This document shows positions 33,622 through 39,907 of a stretch of 39,912 nucleotides of DNA, piece after piece. The stretch lies in NCBI GenBank assembly GCA_017432545.1, contig JAFRJA010000026.1, positions 1 through 39,912 on the forward strand. The letters are read 5' to 3'. This DNA is from Erysipelotrichaceae bacterium (GTDB lineage Bacteria > Bacillota_I > Bacilli_A > Erysipelotrichales > Erysipelotrichaceae). Below the pieces are notes generated by a model. That model was not told where the DNA came from. It searched no databases and worked only from the letters and a program-made list of their open reading frames with translations. Positions within the stretch are counted from its first letter, which is position 1; every line of letters begins with the position of its first letter. A program made the translations under genes and the position numbers.

Positions 33622-33747
33622 TCTTCGGGTAAGGATTTGCACCTTACATGGTTGTACGGTGTACCTCTCACATTCTTATGTGCGGTCTACTCCCCTGATG
33701 ATTAACAACCTTACAGCGTAAGCGTCTACCTATTCCGCCACCGAAGA
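33622..33747 (-). tRNA. tRNA-Leu-like sequence with abnormal anticodon and variable region
   Basis: On the minus strand TCTTCGG (33741-33747) pairs perfectly with CCGAAGA (33622-33628) as an acceptor stem. TG and then GCGGAATAGGTAGACGC match the D arm of bacterial tRNA-Leu. A T-arm-like hairpin GTAAGG-TGCAAAT-CCTTAC lies at 33629-33647, but the usual TTC is TGC. Between them are about 80 bases that do not form a normal 5-bp stem with a 7-base anticodon loop. They contain a CACAT/ATGTG hairpin and a GGTTGT/ACAACC pair. At 126 bases it is about 40 longer than a normal tRNA-Leu. It is probably a degenerate, expanded or interrupted tRNA. The gene before it ends inside the D arm. Confidence 0.5.
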
Positions 33748-34077
33748 TATTTCTCCTAATTCTTCTAACAACCGTTTTCTGTCATATTCCTCCACAGGGA
33801 ATCCATATTCTTCATAGACGTAGGGTTCAAGAAAATTCTTTTGTTCCTGGCTTAGTTTTCGAATAAAACTGATACCGAACTCATAACCGAACACAGTCAT
33901 CAGTGATATTTTGACCCAACCATTTTTAATTAATAGATCATCTTCCGGTTCAAGACATTCTGATTTTTTATATCCGTATTCTTTGACAAGTTCCTCTGCT
34001 TTATCCATATGTTCCCACGATTCACATTCATAGAACTTTCCATCGGGATTGAGCCATCCTGTTAGACCTGTATTCAT
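33730..34077 (-). CDS. Unknown 115-residue protein
   Basis: The ATG overlaps the stop of the preceding small gene (ATGA). The product reads as a small phage-type protein: DGKFYECESWEHMDKAEEL and EDDLLIKNGWVKISL. Its stop lies inside the tRNA-like sequence. Genes beginning with a G-W-L-x-P-x-G-x-F-x-x-C-x-x-x-x-H pattern occur in many mobile elements; function unknown. Confidence 0.6.
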   Translation of the reverse strand: MNTGLTGWLNPDGKFYECESWEHMDKAEELVKEYGYKKSECLEPEDDLLIKNGWVKISLMTVFGYEFGISFIRKLSQEQKNFLEPYVYEEYGFPVEEYDRKRLLEELGEISSVAE

Positions 34078-34214
34078 TTCGTTTCCCTCATATTTTCCCT
34101 GTATTTGAACTCGGAATAGAACCGTTTCATCATCTCGGCTTTTTCCTTGTCTAACGTGACACCGCAGATGTGATAATCGGAATATTCACCGTTGGTTATT
34201 ATGTAGGCTTTCAT
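34074..34214 (-). CDS. 46-residue DUF7336-like microprotein
   Basis: The ATG at 34214 follows AGGAGAAACAAA. The sequence KAYIITNGEYSDYHICGVT matches a widespread small phage/element family with a Y-S-D-Y-x-I core, ending in a helix (LDKEKAEMMKRFYSEF). It is too short for a simple ORF search but is coupled by ATGA to the next gene. Function unknown. Confidence 0.75.
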   Translation of the reverse strand: MKAYIITNGEYSDYHICGVTLDKEKAEMMKRFYSEFKYRENMRETK

Positions 34215-34588
34215 TTTGTTTCTCCTGTCTTGTAAAAAACAAAATCAGAACCAATAAAATCAGAGCATTTATAAAGCCCGCTCATCATCAAACGAATACA
34301 CCCGCTCCCTGCTAAACAATCAATCGAAAGACCTATATACGGAATTGCATCCGAATCATAAAATAAGCCGTGGTTTCCAATTCCATTCGGATGTACGACA
34401 TCACTCCAACCACCAACAGCACCAACTATATCCCCGTGTTCGCACAGAATGAATTTCATGCCTCTATATCCGCTGTCATGTAATTCATCCATTGGCACGA
34501 TCACAACGTTATTAAATAAGCTATCCTCACCAAACAATTCCATTTCACGAAATTCTTCAAGGGTATATTCATTTAATTTTTTTGTCAT
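34211..34588 (-). CDS. Unknown 125-residue protein
   Basis: The ATG at 34588 follows AGGAGAAACAGA; an in-frame ATG at 34627 lies inside the preceding gene. The segment MKFILCEHGDIVGAVGGWSD is strand-rich and hydrophobic and could be a small alpha/beta domain. It ends in TGETK because its last codons carry the next gene's ribosome site. No family recognised. Confidence 0.6.
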   Translation of the reverse strand: MTKKLNEYTLEEFREMELFGEDSLFNNVVIVPMDELHDSGYRGMKFILCEHGDIVGAVGGWSDVVHPNGIGNHGLFYDSDAIPYIGLSIDCLAGSGCIRLMMSGLYKCSDFIGSDFVFYKTGETK

Positions 34589-34848
34589 TCTGTTTCTCCT
34601 GTATACGGATCCGGCAAAGGCATCCACGCTACTACTAAGTCAGTCCAATCGCAATCTTCTTCTATTTTTTTCCCAGTTAATTTTCCATACACATCATATA
34701 AATCAAACATATTAAGCCGGATATTATCTATAAATCGGCCATTCTTATAAAACAGTTCTCTAGCATATCCGCCAATATCTTTCGATACTGTGCAATAATA
34801 CCAACCATTCTCTTTAGGCGGATTTTCTTTGAATAGTGTCCATTTCAT
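34585..34848 (-). CDS. DUF551-like small protein
   Basis: The ATG at 34848 follows AGGAGAAACAGA. The 87-residue product begins MKWTLFKENPPKENGWYYC and ends with VVAWMPLPDPYTGETE, the WMPLP-type ending characteristic of DUF551 proteins common in phages. Function unknown. The end TGETE is encoded by the next ribosome site. Confidence 0.75.
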   Translation of the reverse strand: MKWTLFKENPPKENGWYYCTVSKDIGGYARELFYKNGRFIDNIRLNMFDLYDVYGKLTGKKIEEDCDWTDLVVAWMPLPDPYTGETE

Positions 34849-34938
34849 TCTGTTTCTCCTGTTATCAGCAATAAGCATTCATTAAAACCATCTTTGAACC
34901 CCATAGACATTTCATCTTTGTAAATCGAATCTAGTCAT
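34845..34938 (-). pseudogene. Frameshifted remnant of another small cassette gene
   Basis: ATG at 34938 follows AGAGGAGAAAAA but stops after 8 residues. A +1 shift gives an open frame reading IYKDEMSMGFKDGFNECLL and ending TGETE at 34845, coupled to the next gene. The total is 94 bases, not a multiple of three. It therefore looks like a real small gene broken by one base, or one translated from an internal ATG. Confidence 0.4.
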
Positions 34939-34958
34939 TTTTTCTCCTCTATTTCATT

Positions 34959-34976
34959 TGGGCACCCGGGTGCCCA
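34959..34976. repeat. Intergenic palindrome, copy 3 of the GGGCACC family
   Basis: TGGGCACCCGGGTGCCCA, identical to the copy at 17005-17022. It lies between the membrane-protein gene (35753-34983) and the cassette of very small genes. Confidence 0.9.
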
Positions 34977-34982
34977 GAATAT

Positions 34983-35753
34983 CTATCGGACACCGGAAAC
35001 TGTCTCCGTATAGCTTAGTATCACATCGCATATCAGCAGCAACAGCTTTATCTCATCCTCAGAAGGCAAAATAAGCCTGTTCCTGTCGTTTTTCACGAAA
35101 GACGACAAATTATACATGGCACCATTGATTGAATCCCACAGAGCCGTAAAACAGGCTGAGAATCGATCGTAATCAATATCCGCCTTGCTTTTAAGATAAA
35201 TCTCATCGCTTTGCAGCAGATCTTCAGTGTAGTCTTTAAGATTTTTACAGACGTTTCTGACCTTAATGGGGTCGTTATCGAATTCGTTCCACTTTGACCA
35301 GTCTCCGATAATATCTGACATATGGGACCTGATGCTGTTGTCTCTGTCCGAATAGACAAAGGCCTCTGCTGATTCCTCTGCCAGCTCGACTGGATCTACG
35401 GGATCCAGCTTACTTTCTGCCGTTTCATCATGCTCATCATGAACAGAATCGTTCGGACCATTGTTCTGCTGATCATCGCTTTCCCAGGTTGGCCACTCCA
35501 TTTCTGTTTCTGTTACAACATTCTCCGGCTGAGCTGCAGCAGGAAGATCACTTTTCTTTAGCCTTGATCTGAGATATGAGCCAAGAGTCGTCAGGATCAC
35601 ACCCATAACCGTGAACTCAATATAGAAATCCGCCTTCATCGCAAAGATTCTGCTTAGTGCATAGCCCAGAAGGCACAGGGATCCGAACATCAGGGATATT
35701 ATCCCAAACCGGAATGTCCAGTTGGCTATCCTGTGTTTCCCGGTGTCAGACAT
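34983..35753 (-). CDS. Membrane protein with acidic linker and helical C-terminal domain
   Basis: 256 residues. Two hydrophobic segments (about 17-35 and 43-60) are followed by a Glu/Asp-rich linker (70-135) and a helical domain (about 150-256). The start overlaps the preceding coiled-coil gene by 8 bases. There is no enzyme motif. It may anchor a regulatory or nuclease complex to the membrane; unproven. Confidence 0.6.
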   Translation of the reverse strand: MSDTGKHRIANWTFRFGIISLMFGSLCLLGYALSRIFAMKADFYIEFTVMGVILTTLGSYLRSRLKKSDLPAAAQPENVVTETEMEWPTWESDDQQNNGPNDSVHDEHDETAESKLDPVDPVELAEESAEAFVYSDRDNSIRSHMSDIIGDWSKWNEFDNDPIKVRNVCKNLKDYTEDLLQSDEIYLKSKADIDYDRFSACFTALWDSINGAMYNLSSFVKNDRNRLILPSEDEIKLLLLICDVILSYTETVSGVR

Positions 35754-36006
35754 AATATTCTCCGCTGTTTTGATAGACTGAAACCTTAAGCTGATCGATG
35801 TCGCTTTTCATTCTCGCAAATGAAGACTTTGTGTTATTCAGCAGAGATTCATATTTCTTTTCCAGGTCGTTGTATTTGCGAAGAAGCACTTCGTATTCAA
35901 GAACGATCCTGACAAAATCCTCTTTATCGATCTCCGGGTTCAGATACGCGTACTCCTGGTCTGATATTTCTGTCAGCCCAAATTTTTCTGCTACGTTCTT
36001 TTCCAA
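35746..36006 (-). CDS. Small coiled-coil protein
   Basis: 86 residues. The central part (about 33-78, including YEVLLRKYNDLEKKYESLL) has heptad-like spacing. It starts 20 bases after the XRE gene; GAAAGAAGGCAG lies upstream. A dimerising partner of the membrane protein it overlaps is possible. No family recognised. Confidence 0.55.
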   Translation of the reverse strand: MEKNVAEKFGLTEISDQEYAYLNPEIDKEDFVRIVLEYEVLLRKYNDLEKKYESLLNNTKSSFARMKSDIDQLKVSVYQNSGEYYV

Positions 36007-36025
36007 AATAACTGCCTTCTTTCAA

Positions 36026-36271
36026 TTATTCAGATGAACCGTATTTGATCCATTCAGGATCAGTACCGAGGATCTCACTCAACCTGTATATCGTTTCATC
36101 GCTTGGGGTTCTCTTTCCGTTTTCGTATTGCTGTATCATCTGATAGGAAACATCAAGCCTGTTACCGAGATCGGTCTGTGTCATACCTGCACTGCGTCTT
36201 GCTTTCCTTAAACGTATCCTGATCGTGTTTCTCATATGCATCTGTTTTTTCAGCCAGTTTTCGTTAGACAT
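36026..36271 (-). CDS. XRE-family helix-turn-helix regulator
   Basis: 81 residues. The HTH is RLRKARRSAGMTQTDLGNRL followed by SYQMIQQYENGKR and a closing IYRLSEILGTDPEWI, the standard Cro/CI-type HTH_3 domain. The ATG overlaps the preceding stop by 8 bases. This is the only clear phage-type repressor in the window and a candidate for binding the shared ATGGTGCCAT operators, including the two that flank its own promoter region. Confidence 0.9.
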   Translation of the reverse strand: MSNENWLKKQMHMRNTIRIRLRKARRSAGMTQTDLGNRLDVSYQMIQQYENGKRTPSDETIYRLSEILGTDPEWIKYGSSE

Positions 36272-37373
36272 TTATGATCTTTACTCCTTTCTTTGCGGCT
36301 TGTTTAGCAAGGGCCTCATTAGGACCGAAGGTTACGAAATATCCGTTTTTCTCTGCAGCATATTTAAGCATGACGGCGTTCCTGACATGGCCCGCCTTGC
36401 GTTTGTATCTTTTCCATTGTGGTACAAACACCGCTTTCTTTACGCCGAGTTCGTTTGCGTACTGATCAGCAAAGACATCGATGCCTTTTTTCTCCCCGCC
36501 GTGAACGATAGTGAACCTGCCGGAAGGAAAGAGTCTGTTCATCGTCTTTTTAAAGAATTCATAATCCTCAACTTCGCCTTTGATCACGATCCTGGTCTCG
36601 CTGAGATCTCTTTCCCTGACCGGATCGGAGATCGCTTCGGCTTTGACGTGTATCTTTTCCGGAACCAGTTCGATGGCTTTGCCGAAGATCGCAGGCAGGG
36701 TATGGTTCTGTGAAGTCATCTTTCTGATGAATCCCTGGGGATAATATCTTACTTTATCAAGCATCTTGCCGGACACTCCGTATTTCGGGTTGTAGCCGAA
36801 GATGTTTATATACCTGTCAAGATCATCTCTTTCCATTGCCATCGCTTTGGTTACTGCAAGCAGGGCATTGGTATCGTCTGCTGCAAGATGTGAGTTTTTC
36901 ACATCACTGAGATCATAGTCGATGATCGCATCAGATAATTTGTGAGGGTAGGGGCGTCGGTCCTTGAACACCGTCAGGGTATCAAGATAATCACATCCAT
37001 CTATCAGCGTTTCCATACCGCTTCGCCTGAACGCTTCTCTGATAAAGCTGATATCAAACTGAGCGTTGTGAGCGATCAGCAGGTTCTTTTTATCTGCCGG
37101 TAAAAACCCGGCAAACGTTTTTACCATTTCCGCTTCATCAACTCCTTTTTCATTCAGTATTTCTTGCGTGATGCCCGTCAGTTTAACGATTTCTTCAGGT
37201 ACCATGCCATTGACGTATATATCGTGAACGACTGCGGATTCGTCGTCGAAACTGTATTTGCTTGTCGGAATGAATGACAGCTCAATGATCTGATTTTCCA
37301 CCGGATCAAATCCGGTAGTTTCGGTGTCAAAGTAAATTATATTGTCGTAGTAACCATATATTTTATCCAGCAT
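36264..37373 (-). CDS. DEDD exonuclease (DnaQ-like) fused to a YspA/DUF2493-type SLOG domain
   Basis: 369 residues; AAAAGGAGACGG lies before the ATG. ExoI is YFDTETTGF (D16, E18), ExoII IAHNAQFDISF (D107), ExoIII SHLAADDTNAL (H162, D166/D167), so the 3'-5' exonuclease site is complete. After a linker, residues about 275-369 carry RFTIVHGGEKKGIDVFADQY and PQWKRYKRKAGHVRNAVM, the pattern of the YspA/DUF2493 branch of the SLOG superfamily, which binds nucleotide-derived ligands. The fusion suggests a nuclease controlled by, or acting on, a nucleotide signal. First gene of the leftward operon, behind a TTGACA promoter with the shared operator. Confidence 0.85.
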   Translation of the reverse strand: MLDKIYGYYDNIIYFDTETTGFDPVENQIIELSFIPTSKYSFDDESAVVHDIYVNGMVPEEIVKLTGITQEILNEKGVDEAEMVKTFAGFLPADKKNLLIAHNAQFDISFIREAFRRSGMETLIDGCDYLDTLTVFKDRRPYPHKLSDAIIDYDLSDVKNSHLAADDTNALLAVTKAMAMERDDLDRYINIFGYNPKYGVSGKMLDKVRYYPQGFIRKMTSQNHTLPAIFGKAIELVPEKIHVKAEAISDPVRERDLSETRIVIKGEVEDYEFFKKTMNRLFPSGRFTIVHGGEKKGIDVFADQYANELGVKKAVFVPQWKRYKRKAGHVRNAVMLKYAAEKNGYFVTFGPNEALAKQAAKKGVKIINV

Positions 37374-37402
37374 TTCCGTCTCCTTTTAATCTATCTGCTT
37401 GT

Positions 37403-37432
37403 ATTTTAGCATAGCATGGCACCATATGTCAA
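37403..37432 (-). promoter_or_regulatory. Leftward promoter with ATGGTGCCAT operator
   Basis: On the minus strand TTGACA (37432-37427) and TAAAAT (37408-37403) are 18 bases apart. The perfect palindrome ATGGTGCCAT (37425-37416) fills the spacer. It drives the exonuclease-SLOG/XRE operon, so an autoregulatory loop is likely. Confidence 0.8.
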
Positions 37433-37480
37433 GATATTTTTTCCATATTGGTGTACAGACATGACAATCGATCATTTCTT

Positions 37481-37497
37481 TGGGGCATCGTGCCCCA
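37481..37497. repeat. Divergent copy 4 of the GGGCACC palindrome
   Basis: TGGGGCA-TCG-TGCCCCA, followed by GAGAG as in the other copies. It lies between the divergent promoters. Confidence 0.7.
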
Positions 37498-37538
37498 GAG
37501 AGTATCGACGTGACCCTTGATCGAGGTCAAAATATTAG

Positions 37539-37566
37539 TTTACATGGCACCAATGTATGTTATAAT
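37539..37566 (+). promoter_or_regulatory. Strong rightward promoter with operator-like ATGGCACCAA
   Basis: TTTACA (37539-37544), a 16-base spacer and TATAAT (37561-37566). ATGGCACCAA (37544-37553) is one base off the shared palindrome and lies in the spacer. Transcription would start near 37573 and enter the structured region. Confidence 0.8.
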
Positions 37567-37572
37567 AACAAT

Positions 37573-38040
37573 ACTTAAATATCTTGTTCGTCATTATTCT
37601 GCAGACCTGCCGCCTTTGCGGAACCGCTTAAAGCGGATTCAGCAGAATAGAAAGGGAAAACGAAAAACAAAACAGTTGTTTTGTTATATTCCGGAAAACG
37701 AACAGGATATTTTTTCTTAACGCGTAATCCTGCTCATTAAGAAAGTGCTCAGATGATAGGAGCACGGGAAATAAAACATAAAAAAAGATTTGTTTGTTTC
37801 GAATCAACATATACGGGGAGAGATAAACATCGAAAACAAACACATTCCCTTCGGGGATGCAGAGGTGACTCGTTAGAATATACTGCATTAACAAACACTG
37901 GTCTCTCCTTTGTGTAACTATACACGGGGAGCACAAGGGGGAGCCATGATGCCTCCTTTCGAGCACCTTCGGGTGAGACACGGTCATTGCCATGGAAACG
38001 ACCGGGAGAGTGGAGTGAACACTGTAAAAAAGCTCAGGAG
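37573..38040 (+). ncRNA. Candidate large structured non-coding RNA
   Basis: About 470 bases behind a strong promoter with no convincing ORF. Stems visible by eye: 37595-37602 with 37642-37649, enclosing the hairpins CCGC/GCGG (37610-37621) and CCGCT/AGCGG (37624-37636); CAGGAT (37703-37708) with ATCCTG (37727-37732); GTGCTC (37745-37750) with GAGCAC (37760-37765); a TTCG tetraloop hairpin at 37843-37859; ATGCAG (37857-37862) with CTGCAT (37883-37888); GTGTA/TACAC (37912-37925); a second TTCG tetraloop at 37964-37975; CGGTC (37981-37985) with GACCG (38000-38004). GGAGAGA (37817-37823) with TCTCTCC (37902-37908) would cross the pairing 37790-37801 with 37830-37841 and may be a pseudoknot. It could be a member of a known large class (ROOL, GOLLD or another) or new; or a very long leader of the next ORF. 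Confidence 0.6.
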
Positions 38041-38047
38041 GACGATC

Positions 38048-38215
38048 ATGGAAAAGGAAAATAAAAAAATGGCTTTAGTAGCCAAAAAAGAGAGGTTGGA
38101 GAACCTCCAGGCCGCACTGGTTATGCACGGTCTGACGGATCAGGCTGAAAGGCTTAATGATCCGATTGCGGACGTTTATGAAGAGCTCCGCAAGTTCGAA
38201 GAAAAAGGCGAATAA
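38048..38215 (+). CDS. 55-residue helical protein after the structured RNA
   Basis: The ATG at 38048 follows CTCAGGAGGACG. The product is one long charged helix (ALVAKKERLENLQAALVMHG, then VYEELRKFEEKGE). A longer in-frame ORF from 37910 runs through the stem-rich region and is less likely. A terminator follows at once, so RNA and ORF appear to share one transcript. Confidence 0.6.
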   Translation: MEKENKKMALVAKKERLENLQAALVMHGLTDQAERLNDPIADVYEELRKFEEKGE

Positions 38216-38236
38216 CAACCGCCTTTTTCTTTTTTA
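38204..38236 (+). terminator. Intrinsic terminator
   Basis: AAAGGCG (38204-38210) and CGCCTTT (38220-38226) form the stem, followed by a T-rich tract. It would set the transcript from 37573 at about 660 bases. Confidence 0.75.
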
Positions 38237-38379
38237 TATATTAAGAAATTCAATGCGTCCTGCTTCAAATCCCTCAGATCAGGGTACTGGTATGGATTCC
38301 CTTATTCATGCCAAAAGATCTTACATTCCGGTAAGAAGGAATTATATGAATGAGCGTTTCTGTTGATTGCTTGGTTTTT

Positions 38380-38568
38380 TTATTTCTTAATGAAATGATA
38401 AGAGTTCGCTTCGTACATATCATTTACGCAGAAGGGACAAAGGATCTTATATTCATCTGATGCGGGCGGAAGGTTCTTCAGCTTTTCAAGAGTAGATATG
38501 GGGACTTCCTCTTGGTATCCGCAGACGACGCATCTCATCAATACAGTCTTTTCTATATTGTCTGTCAT
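38380..38568 (-). CDS. Small zinc-ribbon protein
   Basis: 62 residues; the ATG at 38568 follows GAAGGAGTGTCA. CVVCGYQ near 13-19 and LCPFCVN near 44-50 form a four-Cys zinc ribbon. It lies downstream of, and overlaps, the transposase gene, whose C-terminal tail is read in another frame here. Function unknown. Confidence 0.55.
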   Translation of the reverse strand: MTDNIEKTVLMRCVVCGYQEEVPISTLEKLKNLPPASDEYKILCPFCVNDMYEANSYHFIKK

Positions 38569-39907
38569 TTGACACTCCTTCCAAAGGGTTATAGGTATAT
38601 ATGTAATAAAAGCTGTTTCCGCATTCATCACATTTAAAGATATCTTTGTTGTAGGTATCCGCCATCTGGGTGCGGAACTTCAGTTTATCGAGTTTGCGCT
38701 TCAGTTCTTCTTTGCGTTTTTCTTTATTTCGATAAGTCTTCTTTCCGCTTCCCAGAAGAGAGTGTATCTCATCGAGAAGATCCTGGCATTTGGGGTGATA
38801 GAAGCCATAGTATCTGACCATGCGGAATCCTTTTTCGGGAATGTGGATGATCATCTTCTGAAGCAGATCAAGACCGAACTCTCTTACTTCGACCTTTTCT
38901 TCTGTTTTGTGATCCTCGTAGTACCAGGCGATGTCATCGGAATCTCTGTTGTAGTAAGTGATACGTGACTCAGCCATGGCGGGTCTGCCGGCATACCTCA
39001 TCATATAGTTGACACAGCCTTTGACGTTTAAACTGTTTATGTTCTTTGTATATCGCTCATCTTTGTCATCGACATCCTTCTTTGCATAGACATAGAAGCC
39101 TTTATCCTGTTTCTTATAGGAATCGTTTATCATCTTCTTGATGGTCTTATCATCCTTAAAGTGTTCCAGTAAGAGTCGATTGACTTCATACATCCATGTC
39201 TTCCTCAAGGATTCAAAATCGAAATGGGAAATGTGTCTTATCTGTTTCTTTTTATTGTCATAGACAAGCTCTGGCACAAGAGAGTGGATATGGGGGTTCC
39301 ACTTCAGATCTCTGCCGAAGGTATGAAGCGTGCTGATCATCCCGAATTCATTCAGGTATCTGTAGTTGCGGAACAGATAGGTATTGTCCTTTTCGTTTTT
39401 CAATATTCCTTTCTTCTTCCGGATCTTCTTGAATAATGAATGATTGAAGATCTTCGTCATCGTATTCCTTGAAGCGATGAATAAGATGTTTAAGGCATCC
39501 CTGTCTTTTCTGAAGACTTCCTGGTACTCTTCAGGAATGGTGAAGACGAGGTGACGGTGAGGGACATCGATACACATGACTTCCGTCTTGACAGCCAAAG
39601 TTTTCTGATACTTTATGCCACAGGAGGAACAGAATCTTGAGTGACAATGTCTGTATAACCAGATCCAGTTGTCACAATGTGTGCAGTCAAAGGCGTCATA
39701 GCCAAGATATAAAGTCTTACACAACAGTGTCCTTTGAATATTGTCTAAGATCGCATCCCTGAGCCTTCCATCCTCATAGGTCTTTAAGATCCAGTCGTAA
39801 TGCTTCCATACGATATCCTTGATCCTTGGCTTATCCGGATCATAAAAGGACCTATTGGCTTCATAGTTGATCTTTTTGAATTCATCAGATCCGTTATGGA
39901 ATCTCAT
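38486..39907 (-). CDS. IS91-family HUH transposase, possibly incomplete at the window edge
   Basis: 473 residues from the ATG at 39907, five bases from the window end; a start further upstream is possible. The N-terminal zinc-binding region has CTHCDNW and HCHSRFCSSC. The HUH motif is WNPHIHSLV (about 206-214). The catalytic Tyr region is GCVNYMMRYAGRPAMAESRI (about 300-320), matching the IS91/IS1294-type order. A zinc-finger-like CDECGNSF lies near the end. These enzymes move DNA by rolling-circle transposition and can carry adjacent genes. The ends of the element (ori-IS, ter-IS) are not visible; ori-IS is expected beyond 39912 or near 38400. Confidence 0.85.
   Translation of the reverse strand: MRFHNGSDEFKKINYEANRSFYDPDKPRIKDIVWKHYDWILKTYEDGRLRDAILDNIQRTLLCKTLYLGYDAFDCTHCDNWIWLYRHCHSRFCSSCGIKYQKTLAVKTEVMCIDVPHRHLVFTIPEEYQEVFRKDRDALNILFIASRNTMTKIFNHSLFKKIRKKKGILKNEKDNTYLFRNYRYLNEFGMISTLHTFGRDLKWNPHIHSLVPELVYDNKKKQIRHISHFDFESLRKTWMYEVNRLLLEHFKDDKTIKKMINDSYKKQDKGFYVYAKKDVDDKDERYTKNINSLNVKGCVNYMMRYAGRPAMAESRITYYNRDSDDIAWYYEDHKTEEKVEVREFGLDLLQKMIIHIPEKGFRMVRYYGFYHPKCQDLLDEIHSLLGSGKKTYRNKEKRKEELKRKLDKLKFRTQMADTYNKDIFKCDECGNSFYYIYTYNPLEGVSNDRQYRKDCIDEMRRLRIPRGSPHIYS

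Noticed and set aside
33622..33747. tmRNA or intact tRNA-Leu
   Set aside because: No tag-peptide region for a tmRNA and no proper anticodon stem-loop for a working tRNA-Leu; listed as tRNA-like instead.
6176..34976. GGGCACC palindromes as Rho-independent terminators
   Set aside because: Stable stems but no T tract behind the copies at 17005 and 34959; the near-zero loop is also unusual.
37440..37540. Origin of transfer between the divergent operons
   Set aside because: Inverted repeats are present (TGACC/GGTCA near 37511-37529), but no nick-site family motif is recognisable and no relaxase gene is adjacent.
37517..37720. 67-residue ORF over the rightward promoter
   Set aside because: It begins upstream of the promoter, lacks a ribosome site and its sequence coincides with stem-forming segments; better explained as part of the RNA.
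37910..38047. N-terminal extension of the 38048 gene
   Set aside because: No ribosome site at 37910, and the stretch contains a TTCG tetraloop hairpin and other stems; ATG 38048 has a strong CAGGAGG.
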